Positions 47,954-56,832 of a stretch of DNA of 64,000 nucleotides are shown one piece after another. Each line of letters opens with the position of its first letter. Position 1 is the first letter of the stretch. The notes under the pieces were generated by a model. The model worked only from the letters and a program-made list of their open reading frames with translations. It made no database searches and was not told the DNA's origin. The translations under genes and the position numbers were made by a program. Origin of the DNA: Pseudomonas bubulae (GTDB taxonomy: Bacteria > Pseudomonadota > Gammaproteobacteria > Pseudomonadales > Pseudomonadaceae). The DNA lies in NCBI RefSeq assembly GCF_900618535.1, contig NZ_UYJA01000004.1, positions 62,001 through 126,000 on the forward strand. Reading direction: 5' to 3'.

Positions 47954-48088
47954 CTGCTGGCGGGCATCGCGCAACGGATTGCTTGCGTACGGATGCTGCT
48001 AACATCCACGGTTTCGAACCGCCGAACGACGCTTGTGCAGCGTTCTTTCGACCTTATTTAATTGTCATCTTTGGTCATGGAGCTATTT

Positions 48089-48484
48089 ATGAAATTACTT
48101 TCACCGCTCGCCCTGTTTACTGTCTGCGGCCTGTTGGCTGCCCCGCTGATGGCCGCCGACACAGCGCCTGAACTGACCGGCTGTGCTGCCAAGAAGCAGG
48201 CCATCACCCTGCAACTTGAGCAAGCGCGTGCCCACGGCAACAGCAACCAGGTAGCAGGCCTGGAAAAAGCCCTGAGCGAAGTTGAAGCCCATTGCACCGA
48301 CGCGGGCCTGCGCAAGGAACGCGAAAACAAGGTGCTGGAAGCCAAGCACGAAGTCAGCAAGCGCCAGGCAGATCTGGACAAGGCCATGAAGAAAGGCGAT
48401 CCGGAAAAAATCGACAAGCGCAAAAACAAGCTGGCCGAATCGCGCAAAGAGTTGCAGGAAGCGCTGGATCAGCTGGACAAGTAA
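48089..48484 (+). CDS. DUF1090-family periplasmic protein
   Basis: A 131-residue exported protein. The signal peptide ends near LAAPLMAADT. After it comes TGCAAKKQAITLQLEQARAHGN, the typical start of DUF1090 (E. coli YqjC-like) proteins, then a long charged coiled-coil rich in Lys, Glu and Asp with a second cysteine (AHCTDAGLRKERE) that could pair with the first. Function unknown. GGAG seven bases before the ATG at 48089 favours this start over ATGs at 48062 and 48077. Confidence 0.85.
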   Translation: MKLLSPLALFTVCGLLAAPLMAADTAPELTGCAAKKQAITLQLEQARAHGNSNQVAGLEKALSEVEAHCTDAGLRKERENKVLEAKHEVSKRQADLDKAMKKGDPEKIDKRKNKLAESRKELQEALDQLDK

Positions 48485-48492
48485 TTCGCCCT

Positions 48493-48577
48493 GTGGGAGC
48501 GGGCTTGCTCGCGATGGGATCGCTGCGGTCTGCCTGACAGATCGCGTCGCCTGCATCGCGAGCAAGCCCGCTCCCAC
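48493..48577. repeat. REP inverted pair
   Basis: A canonical pair of mirrored arms with centre GCCTGACAGATCGCG. Confidence 0.92.
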
Positions 48578-48604
48578 AGCAGGTGGGTACCGGCTCAACT
48601 TTAC

Positions 48605-49054
48605 TCAGTGATTCCTGAATGCCTTGTGGCACGCACTGCAGGTGTCTTCGACCTTCTGCACCGCAGGCATCAGGTTACTGGCCTTGTAGGGTTGCACCTG
48701 GCTGGCGATAACCAGCTCACCCGTAGCAGCCTCCAACTGCCGCGCCAACTCCTGAAAACGTGCCTGCTTTTGCCAGACGTCATCAGTAGCGCTGGTTTGA
48801 TCGCTCTCCTTTACTTGAGGGAAATGCTTCCACGGCTCGTAAGCCAACGCATCCAACTTGATAGCGCCTGCGGTAAAGCGCGGACCATCGAACGGAATTC
48901 GACCCCGCAACATGCCGCCCAGATCTTCACTGGTCTTTAGCATTTGCTTGAAAATCGCTTTACGCTGGCCCAGCGGCGAATCGGGATCAACCCCGCCACA
49001 CGCCGTCAGCGTCAGGCAGGCCAGCACTACAACAGTCAATCGTTTAAGAATCAT
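48605..49054 (-). CDS. Cytochrome c'-like lipoprotein
   Basis: A 149-residue lipoprotein. Residues 1-19 form a lipoprotein signal (VVVLACLTLTAC, Cys19). The body is helical, and the haem-binding CSACH is at the very C-terminus (residues 140-144), as in four-helix-bundle cytochromes c'. A methionine-containing N-terminal helix (IFKQMLKTSEDLGGMLRG) fits that fold. The physiological role (electron transfer or NO binding) cannot be told from sequence. Confidence 0.85.
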   Translation of the reverse strand: MILKRLTVVVLACLTLTACGGVDPDSPLGQRKAIFKQMLKTSEDLGGMLRGRIPFDGPRFTAGAIKLDALAYEPWKHFPQVKESDQTSATDDVWQKQARFQELARQLEAATGELVIASQVQPYKASNLMPAVQKVEDTCSACHKAFRNH

Positions 49055-49182
49055 GGTGGCTTCAGGTCACGGAAATCGGCCGCCAGTATCCTCGTGTCAC
49101 CCGTAAAGACCAATACCCTTATTAAATATACGGGTTGCCTTGAAGGCCATCAGACCTCGGCAGCCGTTAAGGAACAGCGTCA

Positions 49183-50337
49183 ATGAACATATTTTTCAAA
49201 CCACTGGCCTGGGCGCTGCCCGTTGTCATGCTCCTGGCCGGGTGCAACGGCACCGACAAGGACGCGGACAAAAATGCCGCAAAACCTGAACCTCACACGA
49301 CCTACAGCAAAGCCGACTGGAGTGCGCTGCCGGAAGTGACAGGCAATGACCTGCAAAGCGGCTTCGCTTCATGGCGCAGCGCCTGCACCCGTCTCAAGGC
49401 CGACGCCAACTGGGGGCCGGTATGCAGCGACGCTGCGGCCCTGCCTGCCAGCCCCAGCGTGGCTGAAATCAGCAATTTCCTGCAAACCCACCTCGACGTC
49501 TACAGCTTGCGTTCGGCCGAAGGCAGCAGCGACGGCCTGATCACCGGTTACTACGAACCCGTTTACCCGGGCAGCCTCAAGCCCACCCAGGCGGCCAATG
49601 TGCCGATCTACGGCGTACCGTCTGATCTGATCGTGGTCAACCTGGACAGCATTTACCCCGAGCTCAAAGGCAAACGCCTGCGCGGTCGCCTCGAAGGCCG
49701 TGTACTCAAGCCTTATGACACAGCCGAAACCATCAACAGCAACGGCCTGAATGCTCCGGTACTGGCGTGGCTGACCGATCCGATGGATCTGCAATTCCTG
49801 CAGATCCAGGGCTCTGGCCGGGTCCAGCTCGACAATGGCCGTCAACTGCGCATTGGCTATGCCGACCAGAACGGCCACCCGTACAAACCGATTGGCCGCT
49901 GGCTGGTCGAGCAAGGCGAGCTGAAAAAAGAAGACGTGACCATGGGCACCATTCACGCCTGGGCCATGGCCAACCCGCAGCGTGTCCACGAGATGCTTGC
50001 CAGCAACCCGAGCTATGTATTTTTCACCCAGAACGCCGACAGCAACGAAGGCCCGCGCGGCTCGCTGAACGTGCCGCTGACGGCCGGTTACAGCGTGGCA
50101 GTGGACCGCAAGGTAATCCCGCTGGGCAGCCTGTTGTGGTTATCGACCACCCAGGCCGACGGCCAGCCCATCGTGCGCCCGGTTGCCGCCCAGGACACCG
50201 GCGGCGCCATTGCCGGCGAAGTGCGGGCCGACTTCTTTGTCGGTACGGGCCCCGAGGCAGGGCAAATTGCAGGCGACATGAAACAGAAGGGCAATATCTG
50301 GCTGCTGTGGCCTAAAGGGGCGGCGTTGCCGTTGTAA
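49183..50337 (+). CDS. mltA: Membrane-bound lytic murein transglycosylase A
   Basis: A 384-residue outer-membrane lipoprotein cleaving peptidoglycan with 1,6-anhydro product. The lipoprotein signal ends LLAGC (Cys21). The MltA domain follows, with TGYYEPVYPGS and FLQIQGSGRVQLDNG, and the C-terminal 3D domain with the three aspartates expected around SLLWLSTTQADG and AAQDTGGAIAGEVRADFFVGTG. No neighbouring cell-wall genes; a REP pair follows. Confidence 0.94.
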   Translation: MNIFFKPLAWALPVVMLLAGCNGTDKDADKNAAKPEPHTTYSKADWSALPEVTGNDLQSGFASWRSACTRLKADANWGPVCSDAAALPASPSVAEISNFLQTHLDVYSLRSAEGSSDGLITGYYEPVYPGSLKPTQAANVPIYGVPSDLIVVNLDSIYPELKGKRLRGRLEGRVLKPYDTAETINSNGLNAPVLAWLTDPMDLQFLQIQGSGRVQLDNGRQLRIGYADQNGHPYKPIGRWLVEQGELKKEDVTMGTIHAWAMANPQRVHEMLASNPSYVFFTQNADSNEGPRGSLNVPLTAGYSVAVDRKVIPLGSLLWLSTTQADGQPIVRPVAAQDTGGAIAGEVRADFFVGTGPEAGQIAGDMKQKGNIWLLWPKGAALPL

Positions 50338-50345
50338 CTGCCCTT

Positions 50346-50430
50346 GTGGGAGCGAGCCTGCTCGCGATGGCATCACTGCGGCGCATCAGGTAAACCGCAT
50401 CGCCGACATCGCGAGCAAGCCCGTTCCCAC
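50346..50430. repeat. REP inverted pair
   Basis: Left arm GTGGGAGCGAGCCTGC, right arm GCGAGCAAGCCCGTTCCCAC with one change. It is between mltA and the MAPEG gene. Confidence 0.9.
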
Positions 50431-50449
50431 AGGCAGTGTGGTGATTGCG

Positions 50450-50836
50450 TTACATCGACACAAAAAAGAAGCTGACCACCAGCCCCATGCCGATAAACCA
50501 CACGATGGAACGCAGCATCGCCCAGTCAGCCAGGTAGCAGATGATGTAGAGCATGCGACTGGTAATAAACAGCACCGCCAGCACGTCAATGGTCACCGGC
50601 TGGGCGTTGCCGACGATATCGGCAATGATCACCGCCGCGGCAAACGCCGGGGTCACTTCAAAGCTGTTGAGCTGGGCACTGTGGGCACGCTTGGCAAACC
50701 CTTGCAGGCCGTCAAGAAACGTACGCGGATCATGGTTTTGCCTGGGCCCGAACTTGCCGTCACTGAACTTGGCAAAGGCGGTACACACATAGGTCAAACA
50801 GAAGGCAATCAGCACACACCAGAAAGCAACCGTCAT
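50450..50836 (-). CDS. MAPEG-family membrane protein
   Basis: A 128-residue protein with four hydrophobic helices. It shows the MAPEG pattern of an Arg/Asn-rich first loop (QNHDPRTFLDGLQGFAKRAHSAQLNSFEVTPAFAAAV) and the NAQP...RMLYIICYLADW segment. MAPEG proteins bind glutathione and include glutathione transferases; for the bacterial members of this type the reaction is unknown. It lies 13 bp after the EamA transporter gene and is probably cotranscribed. Confidence 0.85.
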   Translation of the reverse strand: MTVAFWCVLIAFCLTYVCTAFAKFSDGKFGPRQNHDPRTFLDGLQGFAKRAHSAQLNSFEVTPAFAAAVIIADIVGNAQPVTIDVLAVLFITSRMLYIICYLADWAMLRSIVWFIGMGLVVSFFFVSM

Positions 50837-50849
50837 TGGAATTTCCTTT

Positions 50850-51683
50850 TTAGAGTTTCATCACGAGCATGCCGATCAGCACCAGCCCACAGGCTAAGAG
50901 CCTCGGTCCGCCGAAAGGTTCTTTGAGGTAACGCATACCGAACAGCACCACCAGAATCACACTGACTTCACGCAGCGCCGCCGCCTCGGCAATCGAGCCC
51001 AGTTGCATGGCCCACAGCACCAGCGCATAGCTGGCCAGCACGCAAACCCCCACCGCCACGCCCAATCGCCATTGTGTACGCCAGAACAGCGCAAACGCGG
51101 CACGCTTGCGGGTAACCGCCAGCAACGGAAACGGCCAGGCGCTGAGCAGCGTGACCCACACCAGGTAATCCAGCGGGTGCGACCAGCGGCGGATAGCCTG
51201 GCCATCCAGGAAGGTATAGCAACCAATGCACAGGCCGATCAGCGCCACGACCGGCAGCATCGACCAGGGCAGGCGATCACCGCCACCGCCCTGCCACAAC
51301 AGGCAGGCCATGCCGCACGGGATCAGCAAAATACCGATAATCTGCTGCCCGGTCAGCACTTCTCCGGCAAAGGTCAGGGTCAGCGCCAGCACCACCAATG
51401 GCGACAGCCCGCGCATCAGCGGGTACACCAGACCCAGATCCCCCACCCGATACGCGCGGATCAGCAGCACCCGGTACACCAGCTCGAAAAATACCGACGC
51501 CAGGATCCACGGCCAGATATCCGCCGGTGGCCATTGCGCAAACCCCACCAGCACCGCCACCACCACCAGCGCCACCGTGTCCATGCAGGCGATCACCAGC
51601 AAGCGCTCACCGCTGAACTTGATCAGGGTGTTCCAGATCGCGTGCAATACCGCCGCGACCAACACCAACACCGTTGCCAGCAC
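50850..51683 (-). CDS. EamA-family transporter
   Basis: A 277-residue inner-membrane protein with about ten helices in two EamA repeats. The first begins LATVLVLVAAVLHAIWNTLIKF. The conserved end of the second repeat is REVSVILVVLFGMRYLKEPFG. A drug/metabolite or amino-acid exporter of unknown substrate. The start is taken at the GTG at 51683 because AAGGAG lies six bases ahead. A longer reading would need a TTG at 51722. Confidence 0.82.
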   Translation of the reverse strand: MLATVLVLVAAVLHAIWNTLIKFSGERLLVIACMDTVALVVVAVLVGFAQWPPADIWPWILASVFFELVYRVLLIRAYRVGDLGLVYPLMRGLSPLVVLALTLTFAGEVLTGQQIIGILLIPCGMACLLWQGGGGDRLPWSMLPVVALIGLCIGCYTFLDGQAIRRWSHPLDYLVWVTLLSAWPFPLLAVTRKRAAFALFWRTQWRLGVAVGVCVLASYALVLWAMQLGSIAEAAALREVSVILVVLFGMRYLKEPFGGPRLLACGLVLIGMLVMKL

Positions 51684-51882
51684 CGCAGACTCCTTATTGT
51701 TATCAACCTGCGACTGCCGCAAGCGCCACCATGCAACCTCAGTGCAGCATTGTGGTCAATGACCTCGCACTTCGCGTCCGTTTGCCACACCCCCGGGATG
51801 TGCCCCTGACGCCCGTTTTTGCATCCAAACATGACCCGAACCCATCGGATTTCCATTCACTCTCGCCACCACAGGATCCCGG

Positions 51883-53142
51883 ATGCTTGAGCTTGTTGCT
51901 GCGTTTATCTGCCTGACCTCACTACTGACTTATGTGAACTTCCGCTTTATCGGCCTGCCGCCGACGATTGGCGTGATGGTCACCGCCCTGATGTTTTCCC
52001 TGCTGTTGCAAGGCTTGAGCTTTCTCGGTTACCCCGGGCTGGAAGAGCGCGTGCAAGAGCTGATCGGCCAGATCGACTTCGGCGACCTGCTGATGAACTG
52101 GATGCTGTCGTTCCTGCTGTTTGCCGGCGCCCTGCATGTGAATTTCAACGACGTGCGCAGCTATCGCTGGCCCATTGGTTTGCTGGCCACGGTCGGCGTA
52201 TTGATCGCCACTACGGTGATCGGCAGCCTCGCGTACTGGATTTTCGGCCTGTTCGGCTGGCATATCAGCTTCCTGTACTGCCTGCTGTTTGGTGCACTGA
52301 TCTCCCCCACCGATCCGATTGCCGTGCTCGGCGTGCTGCGTACAGCCAATGCCTCCAAGCCACTGAAAACCACCATCGTCGGGGAGTCGCTGTTCAATGA
52401 CGGCACCGCCGTTGTGGTGTTCACCGTGCTGTTGGGCATCGTGCAACTGGGCGAAACACCTAGCCTGAGCGCCACGGCCATGCTGTTCGCCCACGAAGCC
52501 ATTGGCGGCGTGGTGTTCGGCGGCCTGATCGGTTACCTGGTGTACCGCATGATCAAGAGCATCGAGCAATACCAGATCGAAGTGATGCTGACCCTGGCCC
52601 TGGTGATTGGCGGCTCGGCCATGGCCAGTGAGCTGCATGTATCGGCGCCGATTGCGATGGTGGTCGCCGGTTTGATCATCGGCAACCTGGGCCGCAACAA
52701 GGCCATGAACGAGATGACCCGTCGCTACATGGACGGCTTTTGGGAGCTGCTTGATGACATGCTCAATGCGCTGCTGTTTGCGCTGATCGGCATGGAACTG
52801 TTGCTGCTGCCGTTCTCGTGGCTGCATTTGCTGGCTGCCAGTGGTTTGGCCGTGGCCATTTTGCTGTCGCGCCTGCTGACTGTGGCCCCGGCCATTGTCT
52901 TGCTGCGCCGCTGGCGCACCGTGCCGCGCGGCACTATCCGCATCCTCACCTGGGGCGGCTTGCGCGGTGGTGTTTCGGTGGCGCTGGCCCTGGCCTTGCC
53001 GCTGGGCCCGGAGCGCGACCTGATCCTGAGTATCACTTATATCGTGGTGCTGTCCTCGATCCTGTTCCAGGGCCTGACCATCGGCAAACTGGTCAAGCAT
53101 GTGACCAAGGATGCGCCGATAGAGGCTGAGCAGGCGCACTGA
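51883..53142 (+). CDS. Cation:proton antiporter, CPA1 (NhaP-like) family
   Basis: A 419-residue membrane protein with about twelve helices. Helix 5-6 carries the CPA1 transport motif SPTDPIAVLGVLR and the following GESLFNDGTAVVVF with the ion-binding Asn-Asp pair. The late GGLRGGVSVALALALP motif is also present. It should exchange Na+ (or K+) for H+. There is no C-terminal regulatory domain. The ATG at 51883 follows a GGATCCCGG leader with a weak ribosome site. Confidence 0.9.
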   Translation: MLELVAAFICLTSLLTYVNFRFIGLPPTIGVMVTALMFSLLLQGLSFLGYPGLEERVQELIGQIDFGDLLMNWMLSFLLFAGALHVNFNDVRSYRWPIGLLATVGVLIATTVIGSLAYWIFGLFGWHISFLYCLLFGALISPTDPIAVLGVLRTANASKPLKTTIVGESLFNDGTAVVVFTVLLGIVQLGETPSLSATAMLFAHEAIGGVVFGGLIGYLVYRMIKSIEQYQIEVMLTLALVIGGSAMASELHVSAPIAMVVAGLIIGNLGRNKAMNEMTRRYMDGFWELLDDMLNALLFALIGMELLLLPFSWLHLLAASGLAVAILLSRLLTVAPAIVLLRRWRTVPRGTIRILTWGGLRGGVSVALALALPLGPERDLILSITYIVVLSSILFQGLTIGKLVKHVTKDAPIEAEQAH

Positions 53143-53156
53143 CACTCACATTTCCT

Positions 53157-53241
53157 GTGGGAGCGGGCTTGCCCGCGATGGCATCTACTCGGTCTGTCAA
53201 AGAGACCGAGCCGCCTGTATAGCGAGCAAGCCCGCTCCCAC
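53157..53241. repeat. REP inverted pair
   Basis: The left arm has CTTGCCCGCGA. The right arm begins with AGCGAGCAAGC and is otherwise canonical. Confidence 0.9.
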
Positions 53242-53340
53242 AAAGATTGCTGCCGCTTGCATCCTCCCGGCGATTTCCTCCGCCTTGGCTACACTCACTT
53301 TCCGTGATGCCCTCGGGCATGAATCGCTAAGGAGAAAGGG

Positions 53341-53715
53341 ATGAGTACTTCTGCAGCCTACGCACCGCCCAGGCGCCAACTGGGTGCCCATATCATGATC
53401 ATCGCGGCTCTGGCTGCCCTGGCCATTACGGCAGGGCGGTTCTTTATGCCATTGTCCGGTGTGACGGGTTCCGGCGGGGCAATGACCACTATGTTTGCCG
53501 AACTGGTGCTGTTTGTCCTGGGCGTACTGCTGCTCAAGACCGGGGCAGGAGGCTTGCGCAACTTCGTCCTGTTTCTGGGCTGGGCCGGTGCGATAGGCAC
53601 CATTTTTGCCGCCAGCCTGCTGCATGGTTGGTGGACAGTGATTGCCCTGCTGGTCTACGCCGTGGGTGTTGTCATTGAAACCTTTGGCCCCAAGCCAGCA
53701 AGGAGCGCGATATGA
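53341..53715 (+). CDS. Small membrane subunit of a PQQ dehydrogenase (SldB-like)
   Basis: A 124-residue protein with four hydrophobic helices (about residues 17-35, 47-66, 72-91 and 96-115) and a GPKPARSAI tail. Size, topology and position directly ahead of a PQQ dehydrogenase, coupled by ATGA, match SldB, the roughly 126-residue membrane subunit of the Gluconobacter glycerol/polyol dehydrogenase. It also equals the N-terminal membrane domain that is fused in glucose dehydrogenase. It would anchor the catalytic subunit and pass electrons to ubiquinone. GGAGAAAGG precedes the ATG. Confidence 0.75.
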   Translation: MSTSAAYAPPRRQLGAHIMIIAALAALAITAGRFFMPLSGVTGSGGAMTTMFAELVLFVLGVLLLKTGAGGLRNFVLFLGWAGAIGTIFAASLLHGWWTVIALLVYAVGVVIETFGPKPARSAI

Positions 53716-55703
53716 ACGGGATCAAGAAGCACATTTTGACAGCACCGGCGCTGTGCCTGCTCGCCGGGGTATCCAACGCTTACGCCCAGGACACCTACAC
53801 CGTACCGCCACCGTTGCTGGCACCGTCGAGCATCTCTGCCGAAGACGCCAGAATCCCGATCCCCAGCGGCAAGGAATGGGACAGCTTCCACGGCCAGCTC
53901 AGCTCGCAGAAGTACTCGCCCCTCACCCAGATCAACAAGGACAACGTCGGTAAACTGACCAAAGTCTGGCAGTACTTCACCGGCGACATGTCCACCGGCA
54001 CCGGCAAAATTCCGCCGTCGGTGTGGTCCGCCACGCCCATTTTCGCCAATGACACACTCTACGTCGGCACGCCGTTCTACCGGATCATTGCCCTTGAGCC
54101 CGAGACCGGCAAAGAGAAGTGGACCTACGACACTAAATCGCCCCTGGTGGCCGAAACCCAGCCCGCGCTTAAATCACGCGGTGTGGCCTACTGGCAGGAA
54201 AAAAACCCGCAAGCGGGCGTGGCCTGCCAGAAGGTCGTGTACCTGGGCAATATGACCGCACAGCTGTACGCGGTGGATGCCGATACCGGCAAACCCTGCG
54301 AAGGCTTCGGTAAAAATGGCGTGGTGGACGTCAACCAGTGGAACAAGGTCAACGCCAAGTGGCCACTTTCCCAGCTGCAACCCCCCACCGTTATTGGCGA
54401 CAAGCTGATCGTGGGCTGGGCCGGCAAAGACTGGGAATACGAAGTTGAATCACCGGGCTCGCTGTTTGCCCTCAATGCTCGCACCGGTGAGTTGGAATGG
54501 GAATTCAAGCCGATCCCGGATGAAGAAGCTGGCAAAACCGGTACCGCCAACATCTGGACCGCGATGTCTTATGACCCGGCTCTGGGCTTGCTGTACATCC
54601 CCGTGTCCTCACCGTCACCCAACTACTGGGGCGGCAACCGGACCAAACCGATTCCTCTGGGAACCTCCACCACTGCGCTGGATATCAATACCGGCAAGGT
54701 CGTCTGGTCTCGTCAGTGGGTTCACCATGACTTGTGGGACTACGACATCAACTCGGCGCCAACGCTGATGGATATCACCGTCGACGGCAAGCCTGTCGCC
54801 GCGCTGGTGCAAGCGACCAAGATGGGTTTCCTGTTCACTGTTGACCGCCGTACCGGTGAAGACGTGTGGCCGATCGAAGAGCGCCCCGTACCCAAAGGCG
54901 ACGCCGATGGCGAAGTCTACTCACCGACCCAACCGTTCCCGACCAAACCTGCGCCGCTGCTGGATCAGTCGAAAAAACCAGCCATCTGGAAAATCGCCGA
55001 TATCGTCGGTTTCGGCCAGTGCAGCAAAATGTGGGACGGCCTGGAATACAACGGCATGTACTCACCGCCTTCGACCAAAGGCAACGGCGTCCTGGCTTAC
55101 CCGGACAGTGCCGGTGGCGTGCAATGGGGCGGTGTCGCGTTTGACCCGGTGAGTCAGGTGGCGATCGTCAACACCTCGCACATCGTGCAGATGATCAAGC
55201 TGTGGGATCGCGCTTCCTACGACAAACAGCCTAAAGACTCCGGCAACGAAAACGGCTTCTACCCACAGATCGGCGCGCCTTACGGCATGAGTTTGCTGAA
55301 CGCGCAAAACTGGGCAGGCATGCCGTGCTGGGCACCGCCTTTCGGTGAAATCGTGGCAATCAACATGAACACCGGTGACGTAAAATGGCGTCGGCCGATG
55401 GGTGCCGTGCAGCAGTGGGGCTGGTACATGCCTGAAAGCATGGGCTCACCGACCATTGGTGGCCCGGCAGTAACGGCCGGTGGCGTGGTGTTTATCGGTG
55501 CCTCGATGGATGCCAAGGTGCGCGCCTACTCCCTGGATGACGGCAAGGAATTGTGGTCGGATATCGTCATGGCCCCTGCCGTGGCCAACCCCGCGATCTA
55601 TGAATACAAGGGCCGTCAGTATGTGGCGTTTGTAGCGGGCGGCAACTCGATCTTGAAAGATCAGGTAGGTGATCAGGTGGTGGTGTACGCCTTGCCGAAG
55701 TAA
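53712..55703 (+). CDS. PQQ-dependent dehydrogenase, glucose/quinate/polyol family (SldA-like)
   Basis: A 663-residue periplasmic quinoprotein. A signal peptide (residues 1-25, cleavage after AYA) replaces the membrane domain of glucose dehydrogenase. Then comes an eight-bladed propeller. Family landmarks are WDSFHGQLSSQKYSPLTQIN near residue 56, WVHHDLWDYDINSAPTL (about 335-351), the GMYSPPSTKG active-site segment (about 450), and MPCWAPPFGEIVAI near 536. The substrate is not readable; polyols such as glycerol or sorbitol are suggested by the split architecture. PQQ would come from the pqq cluster 45 kb to the left. Confidence 0.85.
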   Translation: MNGIKKHILTAPALCLLAGVSNAYAQDTYTVPPPLLAPSSISAEDARIPIPSGKEWDSFHGQLSSQKYSPLTQINKDNVGKLTKVWQYFTGDMSTGTGKIPPSVWSATPIFANDTLYVGTPFYRIIALEPETGKEKWTYDTKSPLVAETQPALKSRGVAYWQEKNPQAGVACQKVVYLGNMTAQLYAVDADTGKPCEGFGKNGVVDVNQWNKVNAKWPLSQLQPPTVIGDKLIVGWAGKDWEYEVESPGSLFALNARTGELEWEFKPIPDEEAGKTGTANIWTAMSYDPALGLLYIPVSSPSPNYWGGNRTKPIPLGTSTTALDINTGKVVWSRQWVHHDLWDYDINSAPTLMDITVDGKPVAALVQATKMGFLFTVDRRTGEDVWPIEERPVPKGDADGEVYSPTQPFPTKPAPLLDQSKKPAIWKIADIVGFGQCSKMWDGLEYNGMYSPPSTKGNGVLAYPDSAGGVQWGGVAFDPVSQVAIVNTSHIVQMIKLWDRASYDKQPKDSGNENGFYPQIGAPYGMSLLNAQNWAGMPCWAPPFGEIVAINMNTGDVKWRRPMGAVQQWGWYMPESMGSPTIGGPAVTAGGVVFIGASMDAKVRAYSLDDGKELWSDIVMAPAVANPAIYEYKGRQYVAFVAGGNSILKDQVGDQVVVYALPK

Positions 55704-55714
55704 CCCCCCACCCT

Positions 55715-55799
55715 GTGGGAGCGGGCTTGCTCGCGATGGTAGCGCCGTGGTCACTCAGACAAATCGCGCGGCCATTATCGCGAGCAAGCCCGCTCCCAC
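55715..55799. repeat. REP inverted pair
   Basis: Canonical mirrored arms between the dehydrogenase and the convergent LysR gene. Confidence 0.92.
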
Positions 55800-55816
55800 A
55801 CTGTTAAATCGCGTTA

Positions 55817-56725
55817 TCAACCCGCCAACCGCTGCAACTGTTCGCTGGCACGCTCTGCGAACAGTTGCAGCAACCCTTCCAGCGTATGTACCGGGGCCTC
55901 ATCGGCCCGGGTCAGCGCATACAGCGTAATCGGTAGTGCGGGGCTCAGAGGCCGGATCACGGTACTCGCCCGCGACGCCCCCAGCGCCGTAAATGGATCG
56001 ATCACCGCCAACCCCGCCCCCGCCTCCACCATCGCCCGCGCCAGTGAATAGGTTTGTACCGCAATGCTGATACGTGGCGGCGGCTCAACCGATTGCAGGT
56101 AGCTGTCCAGCCGTGCAAACAACGGATCGGCACTGCTCAGGCCGATCAAAGGCGCATCCGCCAGTTCATCCAGCGCCAGTGGCACACCTTCACTTGCATC
56201 AGGCCAGAACCCCCGCGGAGCCAGTGCCACCAATACGCCGTGGGCCAACGCCTGGGCCTTGAGGCCCGGGTGATCGGGCAGTTTGAAGGTCAGGGCTACG
56301 TCCAGTTCGCGCATCAACAGGTTATGGATCAATTCACGTGTATGAGCACTGACCAGTTCACAGTTGATGTCCGGATATCGGTGCTTCCACTCGCTGATCA
56401 CGGGCGGCAGTAGTGCCAATGCCAAGGCTGGCGTACTGCCAATGCGCAAACGATGCCCCGGCGTACGCCGCAGGCTTTGCGCCAGACGCTGCACCCCTTG
56501 CAGGCTCTCGGTCACCTTGTCGACTTCGCGCTCGAGCAATAGCGCTTCCGGGGTGGGCTGCAATTTGCCGCGTACCCGCAGAAACAACGGGAACCCCAGC
56601 CGCTGCTCAGCGTGTTGCAGCACCTTGCTCACCGCAGGCTGCGACACATGCAGCAACTGCGCCGCCGCACTGACAGAACCGGTTTGGCGAATCGCCTGAA
56701 ACACTTCGATATGACGCAAGCGCAT
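55817..56725 (-). CDS. LysR-family regulator of the divergent D-amino-acid operon
   Basis: A 302-residue LysR regulator. The helix-turn-helix is at about residues 16-36 (GSVSAAAQLLHVSQPAVSKVL). The effector domain is of the kind seen in regulators of amino-acid catabolism (NocR/OccR-like; GSTPALALALLPPVI). It is transcribed away from the dadA-ridA-binding protein genes with 107 bp between, and a T-N11-A dyad lies in that gap. The inducer is probably the amino acid oxidised by the neighbouring dehydrogenase. Confidence 0.83.
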   Translation of the reverse strand: MRLRHIEVFQAIRQTGSVSAAAQLLHVSQPAVSKVLQHAEQRLGFPLFLRVRGKLQPTPEALLLEREVDKVTESLQGVQRLAQSLRRTPGHRLRIGSTPALALALLPPVISEWKHRYPDINCELVSAHTRELIHNLLMRELDVALTFKLPDHPGLKAQALAHGVLVALAPRGFWPDASEGVPLALDELADAPLIGLSSADPLFARLDSYLQSVEPPPRISIAVQTYSLARAMVEAGAGLAVIDPFTALGASRASTVIRPLSPALPITLYALTRADEAPVHTLEGLLQLFAERASEQLQRLAG

Positions 56726-56734
56726 GGCAGTAGT

Positions 56735-56753
56735 CCATAACCTTTGTTTATGG
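56735..56753. promoter_or_regulatory. LysR-type operator in the divergent lysR-dadA gap
   Basis: CCATAA-CCTTTGT-TTATGG: perfect 6-bp arms containing ATAA-N7-TTAT, which has T-N11-A spacing. It starts 10 bp from the LysR start codon. Confidence 0.65.
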
Positions 56754-56832
56754 GATGACCATCTTTATTCATTGTTCGCCGCCTGTCACCTGCCCCTAAT
56801 CTGAAGCCCGAACAACAAGGGTGAGGACTGAC

